DNA of 64,000 bases from Pseudothauera hydrothermalis. Its GTDB lineage: Bacteria > Pseudomonadota > Gammaproteobacteria > Burkholderiales > Rhodocyclaceae. How positions within the stretch are numbered: the stretch's first letter is position 1; each line of letters starts with the position of its first letter. The stretch spans positions 1,984,001-2,048,000 of the forward strand of contig NZ_CP029331.1 of assembly GCF_003345255.1 (NCBI RefSeq). The letters run 5' to 3'. This document shows positions 58,872 through 64,000 of the stretch, in pieces. The notes beneath the pieces were generated by a model. The model worked only from the letters and a program-made list of their open reading frames with translations, did no database searches and was not told the DNA's origin. Made by a program: the position numbers and the translations under genes.

Positions 58872-60334
58872 CGCTTGCGCACCAGCCGCTGGTGCACCGT
58901 CCCGTCGGTGCAAACGAGTTCGACGACCAGCGGCATCTGTCCAAGCGCATGGGTGGCGCAGGACAGGCAGGGATCGTAGGCGCGGATGGCCACCTCGATA
59001 TGGTTGAGCAGACCCTCGGTGAGCGTACGCCCGGACAGGTAGCGTTTCGCCACCTCGCGTACCGCGGTGTTCATGGCCTGGTTGTTGTGGGTGGTGGAGA
59101 CGATGAGGTTGCACATCGTCACCAGGTCGTCCTCCCCAATGCGGTAGTGGTGGATCAGGGTGCCACGCGGCGCTTCGATGATCCCCACCCCTTCACGCGC
59201 TCCAGTGCCGGGGCGTAGCAGCTCGCCGCTACGCAGATCGGGGTCGGCGAGCAGCGCGCGGATCACCTCGGCGGCGTGCAGCATCTCGATCATGCGCGCC
59301 CAGTGGTAGGCCAGCGTAGCATGCACCGGGCGCCCCTGCCCGTGATCGATAAATTCGCGCCGCTCGGCCTCGGCATGAGGCGTGGGGATGAAATCGCAGT
59401 TTTGCACCCGCGCCAGCGGCCCCACCCGGTACCAGCCGGTCTCGGGCCCGAGCTCGCGCAGGAAGGGAAACTTCATGTAGCTCCACGGCTTGACCTCCTC
59501 GCAGATCAGCCGGTGGTAGTCCTGGTCGGGCACGTGGTCGCGCAGGATATGGCCTTGGGCGTCGCGCACCCGCAGCCCACCGTCGTAGAGATCCATTGCG
59601 CCGTCGGCGCGCACCAGGCTCATGAAGGCAGACTCGAAGCTACCGAACACGTCATAGAGCGCCGGGTCGGCGCGGTAGAGGCGCTTGACCAGTTCCACCG
59701 CGGCGCGGCTCCAGTCGATTACCCGATCGATGTCGCGGGCAAGCAGCGCGTGGTCCTCGGCGGACAGGTGGCGGTTCATGCCGCCGGGCACCGCGCCGGT
59801 GCCGTGGATTTTCTTGCCGGCGGTGGCGCGGATCACCTCCTGGCCGAACTTGCGCAGCAGCACCCCCTGACGGGCAATGTCCGGGTACGCTGCGGCCACG
59901 CCGACGATGTTGCGCCGCGCCACCTCGGACTCGAAGCCAAACAACAAATCGGGTGAGGACAAATGGAAGAAGTGCAGCGCGTGCGACTGCAAAATCTGCC
60001 CGTAGTGCATCAGCCGGCGCAGTTTTTCGGCGCTGGCGGTGATCGGCGCGGCAGCGGTGGCCACATCCAGCGCCTTGGCCGCCGCCAGGTGGTGGCTCAC
60101 CGGGCAGATGCCGCACAGGCGCTGCACCATCACCGGCACCTCCCAGTACGGGCGGCCCTGGATGAAGACCTCGAAGCCGCGGAACTCGACGATGTGCAGG
60201 CGAGCTTCGCGCACCTCATCGTGCTCGTCGATCAGCAAGGTCACTTTGCCGTGGCCTTCCACCCGCGACACCGGGTCGATGGCCACGCGGCGCAGGCGGT
60301 CACGCCCGTCGGCGGTTTCCAGTTCGAATGCCAT
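58868..60334 (-). CDS. hoxH: NAD-reducing [NiFe] hydrogenase large subunit HoxH
   Basis: A 488-residue catalytic subunit of a group 3d bidirectional hydrogenase. The N-terminal nickel ligands are in RLCGICPVSHH near residue 73 and the C-terminal ligands in YDPCLSCATH near 458. The ALGQMPLV tail after the ATH motif is the piece removed by the HoxW protease, encoded next. The IDPVSRVEGHGKV start is typical. It pairs with HoxY (six bases upstream). H2 oxidation is coupled to NAD+ through HoxFU, in the cytoplasm. Confidence 0.95.
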   Translation of the reverse strand: MAFELETADGRDRLRRVAIDPVSRVEGHGKVTLLIDEHDEVREARLHIVEFRGFEVFIQGRPYWEVPVMVQRLCGICPVSHHLAAAKALDVATAAAPITASAEKLRRLMHYGQILQSHALHFFHLSSPDLLFGFESEVARRNIVGVAAAYPDIARQGVLLRKFGQEVIRATAGKKIHGTGAVPGGMNRHLSAEDHALLARDIDRVIDWSRAAVELVKRLYRADPALYDVFGSFESAFMSLVRADGAMDLYDGGLRVRDAQGHILRDHVPDQDYHRLICEEVKPWSYMKFPFLRELGPETGWYRVGPLARVQNCDFIPTPHAEAERREFIDHGQGRPVHATLAYHWARMIEMLHAAEVIRALLADPDLRSGELLRPGTGAREGVGIIEAPRGTLIHHYRIGEDDLVTMCNLIVSTTHNNQAMNTAVREVAKRYLSGRTLTEGLLNHIEVAIRAYDPCLSCATHALGQMPLVVELVCTDGTVHQRLVRKR

Positions 60335-60340
60335 GGTCCG

Positions 60341-60904
60341 TCAGTCGTAATGCAGCAGGTGGTAAGGCAGGCGCGGGGTGCGCCCGGCGAGCAGGTCGGT
60401 GAGGAACTTCCACAGCGCCTCTCCCGATGGCGGGCAGCCGGGTACGAAGTAATCCACCCGTACCACCTCGTGGATCGGGCGCACCTTGTCGAGCAGCAGC
60501 GGCAGTTCCGGATCGTCCGGAATCTGCGGCGCGGCCAAGCCTTCGCGGCACTGGTAGACCTGCTGCAAGCAGACGCCCAGATCGAAGTGGTTGCGCTGCG
60601 CCGGCAGGCCGCCATTGACCGCGCACGCCCCCACCGCTACCAGGATCTTGCAGTGGCGGCGAAATTCGCGCAGCACGTGCACATTCTCCGCATTGCACAC
60701 CCCGCCCTCGATCAGGCCGATGTCGCAGGGGCCGCAGTGCTTCACGTCGGTGAGCGGCGAGCGGTCGAAGTCCACCAACTGGGCCAGCTCGAAAAGATGT
60801 TCGTCGATGTCCAGCAGCGACATGTGGCAGCCAAAGCAGCCGGCGAGCGACGTTGTGGCGATGCGCAGCCGCGGGCGGCGGGCATCGGACCCGGCGGCAT
60901 CCAT
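60341..60904 (-). CDS. hoxY: NAD-reducing hydrogenase small subunit HoxY
   Basis: A 187-residue small subunit carrying one [4Fe-4S] cluster. The ligand cysteines are in SLAGCFGCHMSLLD, VGACAVNGGLP and YFVPGCPPSGEALW. Its short length fits group 3d rather than membrane-bound enzymes. ATG 60904 overlaps the hoxU stop (TGATG) and has AGGAGG seven bases before; a GTG three bases earlier is less well spaced. It passes electrons between HoxH and HoxU. Confidence 0.94.
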   Translation of the reverse strand: MDAAGSDARRPRLRIATTSLAGCFGCHMSLLDIDEHLFELAQLVDFDRSPLTDVKHCGPCDIGLIEGGVCNAENVHVLREFRRHCKILVAVGACAVNGGLPAQRNHFDLGVCLQQVYQCREGLAAPQIPDDPELPLLLDKVRPIHEVVRVDYFVPGCPPSGEALWKFLTDLLAGRTPRLPYHLLHYD

Positions 60905-61608
60905 CACTTGTCCTCCTGCATGGCAACCACGTGGATGGGCTGAGCGTCGTACTTGCGCGCGCCGATGGGCTGGGCGAAGCCGACCCGCTTTTTGAGGATC
61001 ACTCCCACCGGGCAGATGTTGGCGGCAAGATCCGCAGCGGAAAAATCGGTGTCGGCCAGGCGGCCGGATTCAGCATTCACCACCAGGTGCTTGTGGATGC
61101 CGCGCCCGGTGAGCGCAAAGACGTTCTTGCCGTCGACATCGCGCGAAGCGCGCACGCACAGCTCGCAGAAGATGCAGCGGTTGAAGTCGAGCAGCACCTC
61201 GGGGTGGGAGGCATCCACCGGGCGATCGGGGAAGAAGTGGTTGAAACGCGGGGTGAGCATCTCCAGGTCGTAGGCCAGGGCCTGCAGCTGACAGTTGCCG
61301 CTCTTCTCGCAGGAAGGGCAGAAATGGTTGCCCTCGACGAACAGCATCTGCAGCAGCGCGCGGCGCTCGCCATTGATCTCCGGGGTGTTGCTCTCCACCT
61401 CCATGCCTTCCTTGGCCGGCATCGCACAGGAGGACACGTGCCGCCCGGCCACCTTGACGATGCACAGCTTGCACGAGCCGTGCGGCGGAAAGTCCGGATG
61501 CCAGCACAGGTGCGCAATGTAGTGTCCGGCCGCACGCGCGGCCTGCAGGATGGTCTGGCCGTCGGTGAAGGGCACCGGCTGGCCATCGAACAGGAAGGTG
61601 CCGCTCAT
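60904..61608 (-). CDS. hoxU: NAD-reducing hydrogenase diaphorase subunit HoxU
   Basis: A 234-residue iron-sulfur subunit, homologous to the N-terminal part of NuoG. A plant-type [2Fe-2S] domain (HGSCKLCIVKVAG, SSCAMPAKEGM) is followed by the GNHFCPSCEKSGNCQLQ segment with the His-ligated cluster, and by the [4Fe-4S] motif FNRCIFCELCVRA. ATG 61608 overlaps the hoxF stop by four bases. It relays electrons from HoxY to HoxF. The long open frame upstream of 61608 is inside hoxF. Confidence 0.94.
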   Translation of the reverse strand: MSGTFLFDGQPVPFTDGQTILQAARAAGHYIAHLCWHPDFPPHGSCKLCIVKVAGRHVSSCAMPAKEGMEVESNTPEINGERRALLQMLFVEGNHFCPSCEKSGNCQLQALAYDLEMLTPRFNHFFPDRPVDASHPEVLLDFNRCIFCELCVRASRDVDGKNVFALTGRGIHKHLVVNAESGRLADTDFSAADLAANICPVGVILKKRVGFAQPIGARKYDAQPIHVVAMQEDK

Positions 61609-63410
61609 TGGGAGGTCTCCTGCGCTGTGTCGAGGTGGGCGCCCGGATCGTCGCGCCCGGTAATTCGGCGAGCCGGGGCAAGCGCGGCGTCCAGATCGAA
61701 GGCCGGTTCGAAATCCAGGTTTTTCAGCCGCCGCTCGTAAGCCGGACGGAACTTCAGCAAGGTGTCTGCCACCGGGTTTGGCGCGCTGGCACCTAAGCCG
61801 CAGTGGCTGGCGTTCTTCAGCAGGCGGCCGATCCATTCGATGTCGGCTAGATCCATCTTTGCGCCGTGGCCTGCGGCGAGCTTGTCCATGTAGCCTTCGA
61901 GCAGCGCGGTGCCGACCCGGCACGGGGTGCAGAAGCCGCAGCTTTCGTGGGCGAAGAAATGCACGAAGTTGCGTGCCACTTCGAACATGTCGCGGCTGGA
62001 ATCGAACACCATGAAAGCGCCGGCGGTGGGCACATCCTCGAAGGCGATGCGGCGGTGGAACTCGTAGCCCGCCAACGTTACCCCGGAAGCACCGCCCACC
62101 TGCACCGCCTGCACGTCGGAGGCGCCGCAGTCTTCCAGCACGCGATCCACCGACACGCCGAAGGGGTACTCGTAGATGCCGGGCCTTGCGCAGTCGCCGG
62201 AGATCGACAGCAGCTTGGTGCCGGTCGATTGCGCGGTGCCGGTGGCGGCGAAGGCCGTCCCGCCGGCGAGCGCGATCAAGGTGGTCTTGGCCAGGGTCTC
62301 GACGTTGTTGACCACCGTCGGTCGCCCCAGGTAGCCGTGGGTCACCGGGAAAGGCGGGCGGATGCGCGGGGTGCCGCGCTTGCCTTCCAGGGATTCGAGC
62401 AACGCGCTTTCCTCGCCGCACACATAGGCGCCGGCACCCAGGTGGATGTCGATGTCGAAGTCGAAACCGGCCTCGCCCAGAATGCCCTGCCCCAACAGCC
62501 CGGCGGCACGCCGGCGCGCCAGCGTCGTGCGCAGGCCGTCGAGCAGGTAGCGGTACTCGCCGCGCAGGTAGAGCAGGCCCTGCCGCGCGCCGACCGCCCA
62601 GGCCGCCAGGGTCATGCCCTCGAACACCAGATCGGCGAAGGAGGCTAGCAGCACGCGGTCCTTGAAGGTGCCCGGCTCGCCCTCGTCGGCATTGCACACC
62701 ACCACCTTGTCGGCACCGGCCGCATCGCGGCAGGCCATCCACTTCACCGCGGTGGTAAAACCCGCACCGCCCCGCCCGCGCAGCTTGGCTAGATGCATCT
62801 GCTCCAGCCAGCCGTCCCGGCCGCGGGCAATCGCCGCGGCCAGCGCCTCGCCCGGCTGCTGGCTGAGTCCAAGCAGCGCATCGCGCCGGCGGATGTTGTC
62901 GTCGACCTGAAAAAGTTCCGCCGGCCAGGCGTCGAGCGGCTGTTTGCGGCGGATCAGTTCGGCGATCTGATCGATTCGCGCGTGGTCCAAACGGGTAAGC
63001 GGCCGGCCATTGACCAGCAAGGCCGGCCCCTGGTCGCACATGCCGGTACAGGAGGTAGTGGCCACGCTAACCAGCCCGTCTTCCGACAGCTTGCCCGGTT
63101 CCACCCGCAGCTTGCCGCACAGCGCCTCCATCAAGGCCGGGGCGCCGAGCATGCGGTCGGTGATGTTGTCGGAGAACAGCACCCGGTAGCGTCCCACCGG
63201 GCGGGGGTAGAGGAAACTGTAGAAGCCCGCCACACCTTCCACCCGGGCGCGCGGCAGGTCGAGTTGCGCGGCAATGGCGGTAAGCAGAGGCGGCGGCAGC
63301 CAGCCCACGCGCTCCTGCGCGTCGATCAGAACCTGCAGCAGCCGGGTGCGGTCCCGGCGATGTCGCAGACAGACATCCTCCGCCACGCGTACCGGGTCGT
63401 GCTGGCTCAC
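61605..63410 (-). CDS. hoxF: NAD-reducing hydrogenase diaphorase subunit HoxF
   Basis: A 601-residue flavoprotein. Residues ~1-165 are NuoE-like, the rest NuoF-like: GRGGAGFTTAVKW (NAD/FMN site), CNADEGEPGTFKDR, GAGAYVCGEESALLESLEGKRG (part) and the [4Fe-4S] motif ESCGFCTPCR. In the NuoE-like part only one cysteine pair (TTSCTGMC) is visible; the position of the other pair reads SDNITDRM, so its [2Fe-2S] cluster is probably lost. GTG 63410 is supported by AAGGAGAT nine bases upstream. It is the first gene of hoxFUYHW. Confidence 0.94.
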   Translation of the reverse strand: MSQHDPVRVAEDVCLRHRRDRTRLLQVLIDAQERVGWLPPPLLTAIAAQLDLPRARVEGVAGFYSFLYPRPVGRYRVLFSDNITDRMLGAPALMEALCGKLRVEPGKLSEDGLVSVATTSCTGMCDQGPALLVNGRPLTRLDHARIDQIAELIRRKQPLDAWPAELFQVDDNIRRRDALLGLSQQPGEALAAAIARGRDGWLEQMHLAKLRGRGGAGFTTAVKWMACRDAAGADKVVVCNADEGEPGTFKDRVLLASFADLVFEGMTLAAWAVGARQGLLYLRGEYRYLLDGLRTTLARRRAAGLLGQGILGEAGFDFDIDIHLGAGAYVCGEESALLESLEGKRGTPRIRPPFPVTHGYLGRPTVVNNVETLAKTTLIALAGGTAFAATGTAQSTGTKLLSISGDCARPGIYEYPFGVSVDRVLEDCGASDVQAVQVGGASGVTLAGYEFHRRIAFEDVPTAGAFMVFDSSRDMFEVARNFVHFFAHESCGFCTPCRVGTALLEGYMDKLAAGHGAKMDLADIEWIGRLLKNASHCGLGASAPNPVADTLLKFRPAYERRLKNLDFEPAFDLDAALAPARRITGRDDPGAHLDTAQETSQ

Positions 63411-63598
63411 TGGACGATCTCCTTTTTTTCCGTCGAGCGGATTTCAGCCTAACGAACTGGCCAACGCATCCGCCAGCGCGCGCCGAGACGTCTTTCACGC
63501 TTCCGATTATAGGCTCGAGGCAAGCCGTTCGGCGGATGTTCGCGGCATGTTCGCCGGGTTTTGGCAGCGATTTTGCGTGACTAAACCGATCAAAAAAG

Positions 63599-63614
63599 CT
63601 ACTAGATGTAGTAT
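63599..63614. promoter_or_regulatory. Candidate NrdR box 1
   Basis: CTACTAGATGTAGTAT agrees with the NrdR consensus ACACWATATATWGTGT at 11 of 16 positions. It lies just upstream of the -35 element and 32 bases (three helical turns) from box 2. NrdR represses ribonucleotide reductase genes through paired boxes. Confidence 0.6.
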
Positions 63615-63625
63615 CAACAAAAACC

Positions 63626-63655
63626 TTGACACACGAAGTGTTTTATCAACATATT
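63626..63655 (+). promoter_or_regulatory. Sigma-70 promoter of the ribonucleotide reductase gene
   Basis: TTGACA (perfect -35) at 63626-63631 and CATATT at 63650-63655 as the -10, 18-base spacer. Predicted start is near 63662, giving a leader of about 80 bases. NrdR-like box 2 overlaps the -35 and spacer, as expected for repression. Confidence 0.65.
63631..63646. promoter_or_regulatory. Candidate NrdR box 2
   Basis: ACACGAAGTGTTTTAT agrees with the NrdR consensus at 10 of 16 positions and starts exactly 32 bases after box 1. It overlaps the promoter. Individually weak, but the paired spacing and the downstream gene make it plausible. Confidence 0.5.
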
Positions 63656-63742
63656 GTTTTATTTGGTTTTTTTATTTTTGCATATCCGCGCGTTTGGCGC
63701 TATGCTTCAGCCCATCCAAACCACCACCACGGACACCACCTT

Positions 63743-64000
63743 ATGAGCGCTACCACCCACATCCGGGCGGGCGGCCAGATCGATGCCTCCACGCTCGCTC
63801 CACAAGAAATTTCCGGCGAAGTGCTGATCGAGAAATACGCCAAAGGAGAAGAAAAGACGATCACCGAAGTGCGTCGCCGGGTGGCACGTGCGCTGGCTGC
63901 AGTCGAAGCCGAAGACAAGCGCGCCTACTGGGAAGCCAAATTTCTCGACGCTCAGGAAAAAGGCTTTGTGCCCGCCGGGCGGATCAACAGCGCCGCCGGC
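63743..64000 (+). CDS. nrdJ: Class II (adenosylcobalamin-dependent) ribonucleotide reductase, 5' part
   Basis: The first 86 codons; the gene continues past the window end. The product contains EVLIEKYAKGEEKTITEVRR, VEAEDKRAYWEAKF and EKGFVPAGRINSAAG, which match the start of B12-dependent reductases of the proteobacterial NrdJ type. It reduces ribonucleotides to deoxyribonucleotides in an oxygen-independent way. The ATG at 63743 has only a weak binding site. The catalytic cysteines lie beyond the window. Paired NrdR-like boxes and a sigma-70 promoter lie upstream. Confidence 0.85.
   Translation, partial: MSATTHIRAGGQIDASTLAPQEISGEVLIEKYAKGEEKTITEVRRRVARALAAVEAEDKRAYWEAKFLDAQEKGFVPAGRINSAAG

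Larger units (their letters stand above)
63411..63742 (+). other. Divergent regulatory region between hoxF and the ribonucleotide reductase gene
   Basis: No gene is seen in this 332-base stretch. The hoxF side has a perfect -10-like TATAAT on the minus strand at 63506-63511 without a recognisable -35, and the binding site AAGGAGAT. The reductase side is strikingly AT-rich (63575-63690) and holds a sigma-70 promoter and two NrdR-like boxes, listed separately. No cobalamin riboswitch was recognised. Confidence 0.6.

Noticed and set aside
63506-63511. Full sigma-70 promoter for hoxF at the minus-strand TATAAT.
   Set aside because: No acceptable -35 at 16-18 bases upstream; kept only as a -10-like element in the intergenic note.
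63411-63742. Cobalamin riboswitch in front of the B12-dependent reductase.
   Set aside because: No B12-box-like sequence recognised; the region is AT-rich with NrdR-like sites instead.

Overview
The window is a contiguous piece of a GC-rich betaproteobacterial chromosome, most like the Rhodocyclales (Azoarcus/Thauera/Zoogloea relatives). This rests on gene content: an XrtA/PEP-CTERM exopolysaccharide regulatory cluster (prsK-prsR-prsT plus the TIGR03013-type sugar transferase), a betaproteobacterial gcr-type membrane protein, a hoxFUYHW NAD-linked hydrogenase, an Mrp antiporter with fused A and B subunits, an urt urea transporter and a B12-dependent ribonucleotide reductase. Only ordinary chromosomal genes and two tRNAs are seen. 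No insertion sequence, phage, CRISPR array or integrase was recognised. The first and last genes run off the window edges.

Layout. 1-1763: tail of an FtsX-type ABC permease and an exosortase-associated acyltransferase. 1719-7611 (minus): the mrp(AB)CDEFG operon. 7773-14419: propionyl-CoA synthetase with its terminator, a response regulator with a degenerate GGDEF domain coupled to an AcuI/YhdH-type reductase, an HDOD protein, a 42-residue membrane peptide and an MFS carrier. 14479-20254: a LemA-GIDE pair, the ABC-F ATPase uup, the gcr-type membrane protein and tRNA-Arg(CCU). 20321-31161 (minus): one long unit reading sugar transferase, prsK, prsR, prsT, UDP-sugar dehydrogenase, lytic transglycosylase, serine protease. 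Upstream of it are a candidate sigma-54 promoter and a palindrome that could serve its own regulator PrsR. 31721-37058: tRNA-Ser(GGA) and urtABCD without urtE.

37271-48600 is a signalling block. It holds a membrane diguanylate cyclase, a two-gene chromate transporter, a GGDEF-EAL protein, a bacteriohemerythrin, a LuxR-type response regulator, and a 1005-residue histidine kinase whose sensor is a complete NCS1-type (purine/cytosine permease-like) transporter followed by an eight-cysteine segment. 48697-58393 is housekeeping: GNAT, htpG with a clear heat-shock promoter, greB, a YdcH-family peptide, metY, an alpha/beta hydrolase, a DUF2189 membrane protein, an EEP-family phosphoesterase, a CDF metal exporter and a second HDOD protein. 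58341-63410 (minus) is hoxF-U-Y-H-W with overlapping reading frames. 63599-64000 is the promoter and first 86 codons of the class II ribonucleotide reductase, with two candidate NrdR boxes.

The most novel-looking item is the permease-kinase chimera with its overlapping response regulator and neighbouring hemerythrin. Next are the EF-hand-bearing GIDE protein beside LemA, the GGDEF-like domain that has lost its active site but keeps the c-di-GMP I-site motif, and the regulatory architecture of the PEP-CTERM cluster.
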